Part shown: positions 45,872-56,118 of the stretch, piece after piece
Numbering within the stretch: position 1 is the first letter of the stretch
Layout: each line of letters begins with the position of its first letter
Origin: Psychromonas sp. SP041
Lineage (GTDB): Bacteria; Pseudomonadota; Gammaproteobacteria; Enterobacterales; Psychromonadaceae
Reading direction: 5' to 3'
Assembly (NCBI RefSeq): GCF_000470315.2
Contig: NZ_CBRF02000019.1
Coordinates: 1 to 64,000, forward strand
Length of the DNA: 64,000 nt
The notes under the pieces: generated by a model
Seen by the model: only the letters and a program-made list of their open reading frames with translations
What the model was told of the DNA's origin: nothing
Databases searched by the model: none
Program-made: the position numbers and the translations under genes

Positions 45872-46651
45872 ATGCCGTCATTATTAAAAGTTACTAATCT
45901 TTGTAAAAGTTTCACACAACCTTCTGGGTTATTTACCACGCGTGAAAAAGTAGCCTATGGCCCGGTTAGCTTTAGTATAGAAGCAGGACAAACATTAGCA
46001 GTGGTCGGTGAAAGTGGATCAGGAAAAAGTGCTTTAGTGAGAACCATCGCGGGTGTATTAAAAGCAACTTCAGGTAATATATTCATAAAAGGAGAACCGC
46101 TCGAATCTCTTAGTTCTCAGCAACGATGTTTATCTGTTCGTATGATATTTCAAGACCCAAGCAGTTCATTAAATCCAAAAATGACGGTAGGTAAAATCCT
46201 CAATGCGCCTTTAGAATTAAATACTAATAAGAATGCAACTGAACGACATGATAAAATTATTGAAACATTAAAGCTAGTTGGGTTATTACCTGATTATTTA
46301 GCTTTCTTTCCTAATATGTTATCAAGTGTTCAAAAGCATCAAGTCGCCATTGCGCGTGCGATGATTTTAGACCCCGACATTATCTTAGCGGATGAAATTT
46401 TAACGACGTTAGATATCTCACTAAGGTTTAAAATAGTTAACTTGTTACTTAAAATTCAAAGAGAAAAAGGAACAAGTTATATTTTTGTTGCTCACAACAT
46501 GCATTTAGTCAAACACATGAGTGATCAAATTATGGTATTGCATCAGGGGAAAATAATAGAAAAAGGTCCAACAGCAACTATTTGTGAACACCCTCAACAA
46601 GAACAAACAAAATATTTACTATTAACGCACCAACCAGACTACAGAAAGTAA
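45872..46651 (+). CDS. sapF: Peptide ABC transporter ATP-binding protein SapF
   Basis: A 259-aa ATPase, last gene of sapABCDF. Walker A is GESGSGKS (46-53), Walker B IILADE and the H-loop VAHNM keeps its histidine. The signature loop is degenerate: LSSVQKHQ at 150-157 instead of LSGGQ; E. coli SapF also departs from consensus here. It starts 3 bp after sapD. Confidence 0.94.
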   Translation: MPSLLKVTNLCKSFTQPSGLFTTREKVAYGPVSFSIEAGQTLAVVGESGSGKSALVRTIAGVLKATSGNIFIKGEPLESLSSQQRCLSVRMIFQDPSSSLNPKMTVGKILNAPLELNTNKNATERHDKIIETLKLVGLLPDYLAFFPNMLSSVQKHQVAIARAMILDPDIILADEILTTLDISLRFKIVNLLLKIQREKGTSYIFVAHNMHLVKHMSDQIMVLHQGKIIEKGPTATICEHPQQEQTKYLLLTHQPDYRK

Positions 46652-46909
46652 CTTATAGTTGACAAAATTATCATAAAAAAAGATACTTTACCTTATAGCT
46701 TAATTATAGTTATCAATATTTACCTTTTGCAGTTGTCTTATAGCAAACACTTTTATCAGTTTTCAACTATTTTGTAACTAATTGTAAGCCTTACTAAAAA
46801 TAGAGGTTTAATGGTGAGCAATAAAATTAAATAATTAATGTAAATAGTGTAGTGTAATAAAATTAAGCAGCCACTTTCCAAAGTCTAATCACATCAAGAG
46901 GCACCCTAC

Positions 46910-48763
46910 TTGAATAATTTCAAACACAGCCTTTGGGCCTCTAGCCTATTTTTTATAGTTCTAGTTGTTACATTAACTATTGCTGCCAAAGCAATGTTTA
47001 ATACAAGCCTATTACATCAACAGCAATTATTAAGTGAGAGTGAGCAATTATCTTCTTTACCTGATATCACATCATTAAATCAGCTTACTGAAGTGATAGA
47101 TATTGATAAGTTTAGTTACATCAAGATAAGCAATGATCAACTGTCTTCGCCTCTTACATTTGATAATGAGTCAGGAGTGATCTCTTTCGCACATAAATTA
47201 TTACCTATTGCCGAATCTTTAGAAGTATCAACAACGACAAATCAAATCATTGAATACTCAGCAGCGAATATCAATCTTTACCAGTTGTATGAAAACATTG
47301 TTTATTCAATTGTAGGCGGCTTACTACTCACTTTCTTATTTAATAATATTATCTACTTTAGACTGTTTAACTATATTGAACGCATGATCGTGGGTGAAAT
47401 AATTAATAATAAAGCTAAAAAGTCGCCTCTTAAGACAGTTTCAAAACACATTGAAGATAAAAGGCATTTATTTGAAATACAGCTTCAATTAAAAGAAGAA
47501 AAAATCATAAAATTAACCAGCCAAGCAACGATGGATAATTTAACTGGACTAAGTAATCGCCATGCATTCCGTAAAGAATTAACACAATTTTTATCTGATG
47601 AGTATCAACAACAACATGCAATACTTTCTATTATAAGAATATTTGAATTATCAGCGGTTAATATTACTCGGGGGTCGCAACAAGGTGATGAATATATACT
47701 CAGTATCGCGAATATTATTCGTGATGTTGCCGCTAAATTTAAAAATGTAAATGTATTCAGAATTAGCGGTTCAGATTTTGCCGTCATAGCACATAACATG
47801 AGTATCACTAATGCCCAAAAATTCAGTAATGAATTAAAAATAAAATTCGACCAATATCAATCTATTAATGATTTAGAAAGTGTTGCTTTTAACGGTGTAA
47901 CATCGATATCTTCTAACCAATTACCAGAGCAAGTCTTAGCCCGTGCTGATATCGCGCTAGCTAAAGCACAAATTAGCGGTTCAAATGCGTGGGCATTTGA
48001 AGATAGTAAAAACAACAACCAAGAGTTCGATCTGGGCGAAAAATATTGGCGTGCAGTAATTATAGACATTATGGAAAAACGTTCATTTTCTTTCTTACAG
48101 CAACCCGTTCAGGCAGTACATCGCAACATGAAAGGTTATCAAGAAATATTCACTCGATTCATCGGTGATAATGATAATACTATTCCAACAAGCACTGTTT
48201 TTTCAATGGCACAAAGGACTGATACCATTATTAAACTTGAGAAGATAATTCTTGAGAAAGTGATTTCTAATTACCGCGGTAAAGCCAAACCTAATACACG
48301 TTGGGGAATTAATGTAAGCTCTACTGCGATACAAAATAGTAGTTTTATTATTTGGTTAGAACGGTTGTTATTAAGAGAACCAGATATTGCCAGTTCATTG
48401 TTTTTTGAAATACAGGAACGATTATTAGACAGCAATTTAGCGTCTAGCAAGCGCTTTTTTGATATGTTAAAAAGAGTCGGTAGCCACTCAGTGATTTGTA
48501 ATTTTGGTAAAGGTATTGGTTCATTTAGTTTATTTAAAGAATTAAAACCCGACTACATTAAAATTGATGCAAGCTTAGTAGCTGATCTTGAACATGATAG
48601 TTCAAATCAACAATTCATCCGCATGATCATCGATGTTGCACAGCGTATGGAGTGTCAGGTCATCGCAGAAGGCATTGAAAACCCAGAGCAAAGACAGATA
48701 CTAGAAAGCATGTATATTGATGGGGTACAAGGTTTCTTGATTGCCCGTCCAACTGAGTTGTAA
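46910..48763 (+). CDS. Membrane protein with degenerate GGDEF and EAL domains (LapD/CsrD-like)
   Basis: A 617-aa protein. Membrane segments at about 9-29 and 131-151 flank a short periplasmic domain reminiscent of LapD. A coiled linker, a GGDEF domain (about 206-370) and an EAL domain (about 380-615) follow. Both catalytic sites are lost: GGDEF is SGSDF (286-290), the EAL motif is QEI (411-413) and the DDFG motif is CNFG (530-533). Such proteins act as c-di-GMP receptors (LapD) or regulate RNA turnover (CsrD/MshH). Translation starts at TTG 46910 with AGAGG eight bases upstream; no nearby ATG fits. No adjacent lapG was seen, so the role is open. Confidence 0.82.
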   Translation: MNNFKHSLWASSLFFIVLVVTLTIAAKAMFNTSLLHQQQLLSESEQLSSLPDITSLNQLTEVIDIDKFSYIKISNDQLSSPLTFDNESGVISFAHKLLPIAESLEVSTTTNQIIEYSAANINLYQLYENIVYSIVGGLLLTFLFNNIIYFRLFNYIERMIVGEIINNKAKKSPLKTVSKHIEDKRHLFEIQLQLKEEKIIKLTSQATMDNLTGLSNRHAFRKELTQFLSDEYQQQHAILSIIRIFELSAVNITRGSQQGDEYILSIANIIRDVAAKFKNVNVFRISGSDFAVIAHNMSITNAQKFSNELKIKFDQYQSINDLESVAFNGVTSISSNQLPEQVLARADIALAKAQISGSNAWAFEDSKNNNQEFDLGEKYWRAVIIDIMEKRSFSFLQQPVQAVHRNMKGYQEIFTRFIGDNDNTIPTSTVFSMAQRTDTIIKLEKIILEKVISNYRGKAKPNTRWGINVSSTAIQNSSFIIWLERLLLREPDIASSLFFEIQERLLDSNLASSKRFFDMLKRVGSHSVICNFGKGIGSFSLFKELKPDYIKIDASLVADLEHDSSNQQFIRMIIDVAQRMECQVIAEGIENPEQRQILESMYIDGVQGFLIARPTEL

Positions 48764-49036
48764 ACTGATACAGTTTAATTGAATTTGTTGTTTTAGTTAC
48801 TCATTTCACACGATAGAGTTTCTAAAAATTAAGAGGATAAAAGTAAGTTAATTAACAGTGTAAAATAAGTTAATCACTTGCTTTCTTTAATTACATTTAC
48901 AACATGCAAATACGTTATTTTGATCAATCAAACAGATGGCTTATTTATACTGATTGCTATTAGCCAGCTCTTTACATTCACTCCCCTCTTTTTATACAAT
49001 GCGCCTTGTTTTTACTCTCTCTAAACAAGGCTTACC

Positions 49037-49966
49037 ATGACGCAACAACTTTCAGACAAAGAATTATTCGACCTTAAAAAATTAAACAAAGTGTTGCGCA
49101 GACAAACAGGTCAAGCGATTGCCGATTACAATATGATCGAAAATGGCGATAAAATCATGGTTTGTTTATCTGGCGGTAAAGATAGCTATACTTTATTGGA
49201 GATTTTAAGCCAATTAAAAAAAGTAGCCCCAATCAAGTTTGATATTATTGCCGTTAACCTCGATCAAAAACAACCAGGGTTCCCTGAACACGTTTTGCCT
49301 GAATACCTTGACCAATTAGGTGTCGATTACAAAATAGTAGAGCAAGACACATACAGCATTGTGAAAGAAAAATTAGAGCCAGGTAAAACCACTTGTAGCC
49401 TTTGTTCTCGTTTACGTCGCGGTATTTTATATAAAACAGCAAAAGAATTAGGGGCAACGAAAATTGCATTAGGTCATCATCGCGACGATATGTTGGCGAC
49501 GATGATGCTGAACTTGTTTTTTGCAGGAAAAATGAAATCAATGCCGGCAAAATTGGTCTCAGATAATGGCGAACATGTTGTTATCCGCCCTCTTGCATAC
49601 TGTAAAGAAAAAGATATTGAAGCTTTTGCCAAATTACAACAGTTTCCTATCATTCCTTGTAACCTATGTGGCTCTCAGCCTAACTTGCAACGCCAATTAA
49701 CTAAAGATATGTTAAATGAATGGGATGTTAAATACCCAGGTCGATTAGAAACCATGTTTACTGCGATACAAAATGTAGTGCCTTCACATTTAGCAGATAC
49801 GAGTTTATACGACTTTAAATCTATCACTAAAGACTCGGGTATTATTGATGGTGGCGATCTTGCGTTTGATAAAGAGTCTTTTGCTCAACCAGCAGTAATT
49901 GACGAAGATTTAAACAATGACTTTTATAAACAGCAACCAGCTGTGCTATTTACCGAAGTAAATTAA
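49037..49966 (+). CDS. ttcA: tRNA 2-thiocytidine(32) synthetase TtcA
   Basis: A 309-aa Fe-S enzyme that thiolates C32 in tRNA. The PP-loop SGGKDS is at 45-50. The cluster cysteines are Cys120, Cys123 (CSLC) and Cys208 or Cys211 (CNLC). The sequence agrees closely with the E. coli protein through [27 protein letters not shown] string about 110 bp upstream has FNR half-sites at the wrong spacing. Confidence 0.96.
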   Translation: MTQQLSDKELFDLKKLNKVLRRQTGQAIADYNMIENGDKIMVCLSGGKDSYTLLEILSQLKKVAPIKFDIIAVNLDQKQPGFPEHVLPEYLDQLGVDYKIVEQDTYSIVKEKLEPGKTTCSLCSRLRRGILYKTAKELGATKIALGHHRDDMLATMMLNLFFAGKMKSMPAKLVSDNGEHVVIRPLAYCKEKDIEAFAKLQQFPIIPCNLCGSQPNLQRQLTKDMLNEWDVKYPGRLETMFTAIQNVVPSHLADTSLYDFKSITKDSGIIDGGDLAFDKESFAQPAVIDEDLNNDFYKQQPAVLFTEVN

Positions 49967-50139
49967 TACATTATTGATTGAACACAATAAAAAATAAGAC
50001 TTTCAGTCAACGCTTGCTTGTATTTAGAGGAGATAACAGATAATTTACTCGGATAGATCAAGTATTGGTAAGTGAAGTAATTTATAATTACAAAAATACC
50101 AGAAAAGCATTCAATTTTAATATAATAATGGAGTCAAAC

Positions 50140-50892
50140 ATGAGAACACCTCTTGTAATGGGTAACTGGAAACTAAACGGTACAAAAGAATCAGTTTCTA
50201 CGCTAATTAAAGGCATTGAAAGTGCTGCAGACGCTGCGACTAATGTTGAAGTAGCAGTATGTCCGCCAGCAATTTTCATTGAACAAGTTGCGAACCTAAC
50301 TACAAACAGCAGCATTGAATTTGGCGCTCAAGATGTAAGCACAAATGTTGCTGGTGCATTTACAGGTGAAACTTCACCAGTAATGGTTAAAGAGTTTGGC
50401 GCTAAATACAGCTTAGTAGGTCACTCTGAGCGTCGTCAATACCATAATGAAACAGATGCTGTTGTTGCTGCTAAATTTGTAGCAATTCAAGCACACGGTT
50501 TAGTACCTGTTTTATGTATTGGTGAAACGCTAGAAGAACGTGAAACTGACAAAACATTTGCAGTTGTTGAAACACAACTTAAAGCAGTTATTGAAGTTGC
50601 TGGTATTGCTGCACTTGAAAATGCAGTTATTGCTTATGAACCAGTTTGGGCAATCGGTACGGGTAAAGTTGCAACCTCTGAGCAAGCACAAGAAGTTCAT
50701 GCACATATCCGTAATTGGTTAAAAGCACAAAGTGAAGTCGTTGCTGAAAAAGTACAAATCCTTTACGGCGGTAGCGTTAAAGCAAACAGTGCAAAAGAGC
50801 TATTTGCTCAAGCAGACATTGACGGTGGTTTAGTAGGTGGTGCAGCACTAATGATTGAAGAATTTGTTGGTATTATCGAAGGCGCTAAATAA
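50140..50892 (+). CDS. tpiA: Triosephosphate isomerase
   Basis: A 250-aa glycolytic enzyme. Catalytic residues are Lys11 (NWKLNG), His in VGHSERR, and Glu in AYEPVWAIGTGK; the phosphate loop YGGSVK is present. The start at 50140 (MRTPLVMGNWK) has GGAG at a good distance; a frame to 50065 adds 25 residues with no family match. Confidence 0.98.
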   Translation: MRTPLVMGNWKLNGTKESVSTLIKGIESAADAATNVEVAVCPPAIFIEQVANLTTNSSIEFGAQDVSTNVAGAFTGETSPVMVKEFGAKYSLVGHSERRQYHNETDAVVAAKFVAIQAHGLVPVLCIGETLEERETDKTFAVVETQLKAVIEVAGIAALENAVIAYEPVWAIGTGKVATSEQAQEVHAHIRNWLKAQSEVVAEKVQILYGGSVKANSAKELFAQADIDGGLVGGAALMIEEFVGIIEGAK

Positions 50893-50908
50893 GCCCTTTC
50901 AATAACAC

Positions 50909-50950
50909 TAAAATGATAAAAGGCACTTTAATGTGCCTTTTATCATTTTA
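50909..50950 (+). terminator. Intrinsic terminator after tpiA
   Basis: An 18-bp perfect stem (50909-50926 with 50933-50950) around a 6-nt loop. It is rich in A on the left and T on the right, so it is likely to act on the plus strand. Confidence 0.85.
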
Positions 50951-50968
50951 TTTCTACTTTCCCTTCTG

Positions 50969-51138
50969 ATACCAATTACGTTAAGTATGTGATCTAAATT
51001 TGGCGCAGAAAAATAATTCAATTCGACGCGTAAATTGAAGTAAATTTTTGCTCCCTTTACAAAATTTACAACAAAGAAGTGAGTTATTTTAGCAAACAAA
51101 ATAGATCAGCTATTTATCGGAGTTAATATTACTTTGGT
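50969..51138. repeat. Diverged MITE-like element (copy C)
   Basis: Starts ATACCAATTACGTTAAGTAT and ends with an inverted ACCAAA...TTAA...TGATCTA end. It shares the terminal ACCAAT, TTAA and TGATC blocks, and a GCGCAG motif, with the two near-identical copies at 52083 and 56119, but most of the interior differs. About 170 bp. The rest of this gap to yccA holds only AT-rich sequence. Confidence 0.55.
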
Positions 51139-51318
51139 TTATTACGCTCTTCTCTTATTTTTACCTTTAGCTTCTTTATAACTCTTTCTAAAACAAGCTA
51201 ATCTCACAACCTATCAATAAAAATTAACACTATTTTATGATCTAAAACAAAAACACTGCACAAGCTAAAATCTGATGTTATGATGTTATTAATTATAATT
51301 CATCAACTGGAGTACATT

Positions 51319-51978
51319 ATGAATTCTTCAATTAATATGACCAAGCCTAAACGCGCTAGTGTTTCAATTAATACAGTATTAAAGAACACTTACATGTTAT
51401 TAGGCATGACATTAGCATTTAGTGCTGTTACAGCAACAATAGCAACAATGGTTGGCATCGGTCCAATGGCATCATTAGGTTTAATGCTAGTTGGTTTTGG
51501 CCTTTTATTTGTTGTTTCAAAAACAGCTAATTCTAGTAAAGGAATATTCTGGGTATTCATGTTTACAGGTGTGATGGGTGCATCACTTGGTAATATGTTA
51601 AACCACTACTTAACCATGGCAAATGGCCCTGCATTAATCATGCAAGCGTTAGGCACAACAGCCATTATCTTCTTTGCTCTATCTGCATATGTATTAACAA
51701 CACGTAAAGACTTCTCATTCATGAGCGGCTTTTTAATGGCAGGTATGATTGCTGTTATTGTTGCAATCATTGCAAATATTTTCTTACAAATTCCATTACT
51801 GCAATTAGTCATCAGTAGTGTTGTTGTTATGATTATGTCTGGTTTAATTTTAGTTGATACAAGTCGTATCATTAACGGTGGCGAAACCAACTACATTCGT
51901 GCAACTGTTTCTTTATACCTAAATATCTTCAACATTTTCGTACACTTATTAAGTATTCTTGGTATTTTAGACGATTAA
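51319..51978 (+). CDS. yccA: Bax inhibitor-1 family protein YccA
   Basis: A 219-aa inner-membrane protein with seven hydrophobic segments, the same length as E. coli YccA, which modulates the FtsH protease. Matching blocks are VLKNTYMLLGMTLAFSAVTA, SAYVLTTRKDFSFM and GGETNYIRATVSLYLN. The start at 51319 has GGAG eight bases upstream; an earlier frame start adds 13 unsupported residues. Confidence 0.93.
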   Translation: MNSSINMTKPKRASVSINTVLKNTYMLLGMTLAFSAVTATIATMVGIGPMASLGLMLVGFGLLFVVSKTANSSKGIFWVFMFTGVMGASLGNMLNHYLTMANGPALIMQALGTTAIIFFALSAYVLTTRKDFSFMSGFLMAGMIAVIVAIIANIFLQIPLLQLVISSVVVMIMSGLILVDTSRIINGGETNYIRATVSLYLNIFNIFVHLLSILGILDD

Positions 51979-52015
51979 TCATTAGCTTTAAGTATTATGA
52001 AAAGCTTATTAATAG

Positions 52016-52044
52016 AAAGCGTACTGTAAAGTACGCTTTTTTTT
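52016..52044 (+). terminator. Intrinsic terminator after yccA
   Basis: AAAGCGTACT (52016-52025) pairs with 52030-52039 around GTAA, followed by a T run to 52044. Confidence 0.9.
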
Positions 52045-52082
52045 GCCTATAATTTACTATCACCTTTATCAATACTTTATTA

Positions 52083-52243
52083 ATACCAATGGAATTAAAT
52101 AAGTGATCAGAAATTGCGCAGGAAAAATTAACACTAATAAGGCGTGAGTTGTAGAAGATAGTTGTTCTCACTTCAAAACTCAGAATGCAGTTAGGGGGGA
52201 TTTTAACCAGCAAGAATGATCACCTTATTAATTCTATTGGTAT
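52083..52243 (+). repeat. MITE-like element, copy A (161 bp)
   Basis: This has imperfect terminal inverted repeats of about 26 bp: left ATACCAATGGAATTAAATAA then GTGATC; right, read inverted, ATACCAATAGAATTAATAAG then GTGATC. It is non-coding. Copy B at 56119-56279 is the same length in the opposite orientation with about seven differences by eye. It lies between yccA and the GDSL hydrolase. Confidence 0.85.
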
Positions 52244-52310
52244 AAGTGTTTCATTAACACTAATGAGCCGACTTGATGTATACAAAGAAATTACTACGAG
52301 ATACTAATTA

Positions 52311-52910
52311 ATGAAAAAATTGCTTTCTATCGTTCTTACTCTTTTATTGACGGCTTGTGGTAATTCAGAGCTGCTTACTCCTCTTAATAACCAACAACCT
52401 ATTTTAGCTTTCGGCGATAGTTTAACTTATGGCTATGGTGCAGCGACAGCGCAAAGTTATCCAGAACAACTTAGTCAACTATCGAACATGGAAGTTATTA
52501 ATGCAGGGATCAGTGGAGAAAAGAGTAAACAAGGATTGGAGCGATTAGGTGCTTTATTAGATGAACATCAACCACAACTATTGCTTCTATGTCATGGTGG
52601 TAATGATGTGCTTAAAAAGCAAAACTTAAACAGTATGAAAGAAAATCTAGCTCAGATGATTGAAATGGCGCAAAGCAAAGACATACAAGTCGTACTTATT
52701 TCAGTACCGGGCGCGTCTTTATTCTTACCTGATATTAAACAATACCAAGAACTTGCAGAGCAATATAATATCCCATTAGAAAATGACATTATTAAAGATG
52801 TTTTAAAGAAACCTTCATTACACAGTGATGCAATACATCCTAATGCCCAAGGTTACCGCTTAATTGCAGAAGCTGTTTATGCCTTATTAGAAGATAATGG
52901 TGCGTTATAG
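52311..52910 (+). CDS. GDSL/SGNH hydrolase lipoprotein (TesA-like)
   Basis: A 199-aa esterase or thioesterase. It starts with a lipoprotein signal ending LLTAC (Cys16). The SGNH blocks are FGDSLTYGYGA (Ser), AGISGEKS (Gly), HGGNDVL (Asn) and DAIHPNAQGY (Asp-His). It resembles E. coli TesA, a periplasmic lysophospholipase/thioesterase, but is lipid-anchored. The true substrate is unknown. It is convergent with lolE. Confidence 0.87.
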   Translation: MKKLLSIVLTLLLTACGNSELLTPLNNQQPILAFGDSLTYGYGAATAQSYPEQLSQLSNMEVINAGISGEKSKQGLERLGALLDEHQPQLLLLCHGGNDVLKKQNLNSMKENLAQMIEMAQSKDIQVVLISVPGASLFLPDIKQYQELAEQYNIPLENDIIKDVLKKPSLHSDAIHPNAQGYRLIAEAVYALLEDNGAL

Positions 52911-52922
52911 TAACGCACCATT
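52896..52922. terminator. Bidirectional terminator between tesA-like gene and lolE
   Basis: AATGGTGCGTTA (52896-52907) pairs perfectly with 52911-52922. The 3-nt loop is the TAG stop of the hydrolase gene, so the stem overlaps its last codons. T-rich sequence follows on the plus strand. Confidence 0.7.
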
Positions 52923-52944
52923 TAAATTATTTTATAGTTAAAGA

Positions 52945-54186
52945 TTAATGGCTGTAACCTAACTCTTTAGCTGGCTCAATATTACTGGCCGTCCAAGCAG
53001 GATAAATTGTTGCAACAACACTCATCACAAAGGCGACACCAGCAATAATAAATACTTGTTTATAATCTAGTTGCGACGGTAAGTAATCAATGAAATAGAT
53101 ATCACCAGAAAGCAATTTTCGTCCTAACAACTCTTCAAAAGTACTAAAAATACTGCTTAAGTTGATGGCTAAATACACGCCAAGTAAAGCGCCGAAAATA
53201 CATCCCACTAACCCATTAAAGGCACCTTGAACAATAAAGATAGCGCGTAAAGACCATTTATCAGCCCCCATTGTTTTTAAGATGGCAATATCTCCACGTT
53301 TTTCATTAACTGCCATTACTAATGTAGATACAATATTAAAACAAGCAACAGCTACTACTAAGAGCAAAATCACGTACATCAATGATTTAACCATTTGTAT
53401 ATCTTGATAAAGGTAACCTTGACTGGTGATCCAGCTCTTTATATACATATAAACAGGGATGCTATAAGCCACTTCTCTCGACAATACCTGTGCCTGTAAA
53501 ACATCATCGACCTTAAATGCGATACCAGTAGCATGATTAAGATTAAGCATTTCTTTAGCTTTATTAATATGGATAAAACCTAATGTACTATCGACCTGAC
53601 CACCCATTTTAAACGTGCCAGTTAATGTAAACATAAATTTACGTGGCGCTCTTAACTTATCACTGCCAGTTTGAGGCAACAATAGGGTTACATGCTCACC
53701 GACAGCTAAACCAAGTTCCTTAGCAACAGGTTCACCTAAAATAATACTGCTGTCAGTGGTTGATAATAATTCCCAACCACCTTGTTTAATATACTTTTCA
53801 ACGGCGGTAACTTGAGTTTCCGTTTCAGGTGTGATCGCCCTCATTTGTAAGGCTTTCATCTTAATATTGTTTTGTAGCAAAGCATTCATCACAATATAAG
53901 GGCTCGCACCAGTTACTCCAGGATGAGACCTTACTTGTTCAAGGATGTTAGTTTCATCCTCAAAATCACCTTTGACGACTTCTAATTCCGCATGCGGGAT
54001 CACGGATAATAATTTATCCCTTAACGCATTTTCAAAACCGTTCATGGTTGAAAGGCCGACGATTAAAACCGCGACGCCCAAAACAATACCAAAAATAGAC
54101 GCCATTGAAATAAAGGAAACAAACTTATTTTTATGTTTGGCTTTGCTATAACGTAAACCAACAAATAACGATAAAGGCCTAAACAT
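52945..54186 (-). CDS. lolE: Lipoprotein-releasing ABC transporter permease LolE
   Basis: A 413-aa inner-membrane protein with four membrane segments and a large periplasmic loop, part of LolCDE that frees lipoproteins for the outer membrane. FVGLRYSKAK at the N terminus, SYIKSW-type loop sequence (MYIKSWITSQGYLYQDIQM) and DIYFIDYLPSQL match LolE rather than LolC. Last of lolCDE, overlapping lolD by one base. Confidence 0.94.
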   Translation of the reverse strand: MFRPLSLFVGLRYSKAKHKNKFVSFISMASIFGIVLGVAVLIVGLSTMNGFENALRDKLLSVIPHAELEVVKGDFEDETNILEQVRSHPGVTGASPYIVMNALLQNNIKMKALQMRAITPETETQVTAVEKYIKQGGWELLSTTDSSIILGEPVAKELGLAVGEHVTLLLPQTGSDKLRAPRKFMFTLTGTFKMGGQVDSTLGFIHINKAKEMLNLNHATGIAFKVDDVLQAQVLSREVAYSIPVYMYIKSWITSQGYLYQDIQMVKSLMYVILLLVVAVACFNIVSTLVMAVNEKRGDIAILKTMGADKWSLRAIFIVQGAFNGLVGCIFGALLGVYLAINLSSIFSTFEELLGRKLLSGDIYFIDYLPSQLDYKQVFIIAGVAFVMSVVATIYPAWTASNIEPAKELGYSH

Positions 54187-54869
54187 TATTGCGTATCCTT
54201 TAAAATGCCGTTACTCATATATAACTGTCTATCTAGCTTATTCGCTAACTGTTGGTCGTGTGTGACAACAATAAATGCGGTGCCAAATTCCGTATTGAGT
54301 TCTTTTAGTAATTGATAAACAGATTCAGCACTCTTAGCATCTAAATTACCAGTGGGTTCATCTGCAAGTACTAAAGAAGGTTTATTGATCAAAGCGCGTG
54401 CAATCGCAACACGCTGTCTTTCTCCACCAGACAACTCAGAAGGCCTATGCTGAATACGCTCACTTAACCCAACTCTATCTAACAACTCAGTGGCTTTTTT
54501 TTGTGCTGATTTTATTGATTCACCAGCAATCAATAGTGGCATTGCAACATTCTCTAGTGCACTAAATTCCGATAACAAGTGATGAAATTGATAAACAAAC
54601 CCTAATTCTTGATTACGCCATTTTGACTGCTGTTTTGAAGACAATTGATGTATATCTTTACCATTGAATACAATATTACCGGTAGTAGGCGCATCCAATG
54701 CACCTAATAAATGTAAGAGTGTGCTTTTACCAGAACCAGATGTTCCGACTATCGCCAATAACTCACCTTGATTAACGGATAAGTTGACCCCCTGTAATAC
54801 TGGTGTCGCTAAGCGCCCTTCTTGATAAACTTTACTTAAATCATTACATACTATTATTGAATTATTCAT
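54186..54869 (-). CDS. lolD: Lipoprotein-releasing ABC transporter ATPase LolD
   Basis: A 227-aa ATPase of the MacB/LolD type. Walker A is GTSGSGKST (42-50), the signature LSGGERQR, Walker B LVLADEP, and the H-loop VTHDQ. It contains [20 protein letters not shown], the LolD-specific segment. It overlaps lolC by 8 nt. Confidence 0.96.
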   Translation of the reverse strand: MNNSIIVCNDLSKVYQEGRLATPVLQGVNLSVNQGELLAIVGTSGSGKSTLLHLLGALDAPTTGNIVFNGKDIHQLSSKQQSKWRNQELGFVYQFHHLLSEFSALENVAMPLLIAGESIKSAQKKATELLDRVGLSERIQHRPSELSGGERQRVAIARALINKPSLVLADEPTGNLDAKSAESVYQLLKELNTEFGTAFIVVTHDQQLANKLDRQLYMSNGILKDTQ

Positions 54870-56088
54870 ATCTTAATGCCTCTACTGGGCTCACTTTACC
54901 TGCGCGATAAGCAGGATATAAAGTAGCTAATAAACTTAAAAACATAGCACCAAACATGATTGAGACTATTTGTATTGGTTCATGTACAACGGGTAATAGT
55001 CGAGCGCCACCAGAGGCATTCGCTAATAAATGTAACCCTAGAAATGCCATTACTTCATTAATATAAGTACTTAATAACAAACCTAAACCGGTGCCTATTA
55101 ATGCACCGATAATGCCACTAAATGCGCCTTGGATAATAAAAATGAGATTAATAGTTGAAGCTTGAATGCCTAAGGTTTTTAAAATCGCAACTTCTGCGCT
55201 CTTATCTGTCACCACCATAACCGAAGAAGATAATATGTTAAAAGCAGCGACGGCAATGATTAGGCATAACAATAACCAAATCATATTTTTTTCCATTTTG
55301 ACCGCAGCAAAAAGTTCACCATGTGTGCTACGCCAATCGACGATCATTTCTTCCTTTTCAAGCGTAGGAGGCACCCAAGATTCAACAGCAAAAGGTTCTG
55401 TAAAATAAAAACGTAAGTCCGTCACTTGATCGGTGCCGATGCGAATCAAACGAGCCGCATCTTGCGCATGCATTAACACCAGATATTGGTCAACATCAGA
55501 GCCTACATTAAAGAAACCTGCGATGGTAAAATTACGTTGGCTAGGTACTTGACCAAGTGGTGTATATCGAACACCTCTTGTCGACGTTACTCTGACTTTA
55601 TCACCTAAACGAACACCTAGTTTATTGGCAAGCTGATCACCAATGATAATGTTATATTCACTAGCCTGTAAGTCATCAACGCTACCGACAATAATATTAT
55701 TTTTTACTGTTTGACTGCCATACTTTTCAGGAAAGATGCCTTCTATCTTGATGCCTTGTAGCCCTGTTTTGCTTTGTAAAATGGCCTCCGTATTAATCAT
55801 CGGCTCAATATTGACGACTAAAGGATCGTTAGGGATTGAATCAATACGTTGTTGCCAGTTATTAATAGTTTGAGATTCATTAGTTAACTTTGCATGAGGG
55901 ATCGCACCGAGAATGCGTTGTTTTAACTCACCTTCAAAACCATTCATTACAGACAAAACAGTAATTAAGGCTAAAACGCCTAAAATAATGCCACCAGTGG
56001 AAAATAAAGAAACAAACGACACAAATTGATTATTACGTTTAGATTTTGTATATCGCAAACCGATAAATACACTCAAAGGATAAAACAT
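54862..56088 (-). CDS. lolC: Lipoprotein-releasing ABC transporter permease LolC
   Basis: A 408-aa partner of LolE, with an N-terminal [20 protein letters not shown] and four membrane segments. It contains the periplasmic Hook-type region that contacts LolA. First of lolCDE; the order C-D-E with two short overlaps is conserved. Confidence 0.93.
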   Translation of the reverse strand: MFYPLSVFIGLRYTKSKRNNQFVSFVSLFSTGGIILGVLALITVLSVMNGFEGELKQRILGAIPHAKLTNESQTINNWQQRIDSIPNDPLVVNIEPMINTEAILQSKTGLQGIKIEGIFPEKYGSQTVKNNIIVGSVDDLQASEYNIIIGDQLANKLGVRLGDKVRVTSTRGVRYTPLGQVPSQRNFTIAGFFNVGSDVDQYLVLMHAQDAARLIRIGTDQVTDLRFYFTEPFAVESWVPPTLEKEEMIVDWRSTHGELFAAVKMEKNMIWLLLCLIIAVAAFNILSSSVMVVTDKSAEVAILKTLGIQASTINLIFIIQGAFSGIIGALIGTGLGLLLSTYINEVMAFLGLHLLANASGGARLLPVVHEPIQIVSIMFGAMFLSLLATLYPAYRAGKVSPVEALRYE

Positions 56089-56118
56089 AGTTACCTTTTT
56101 ATTTTAGTTGTCTTAATA

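Noticed and set aside
48900-48960. FNR site upstream of ttcA
   Set aside because: TTGAT and ATCAA are present but separated by two rather than four bases, so a normal FNR dimer site is not formed.
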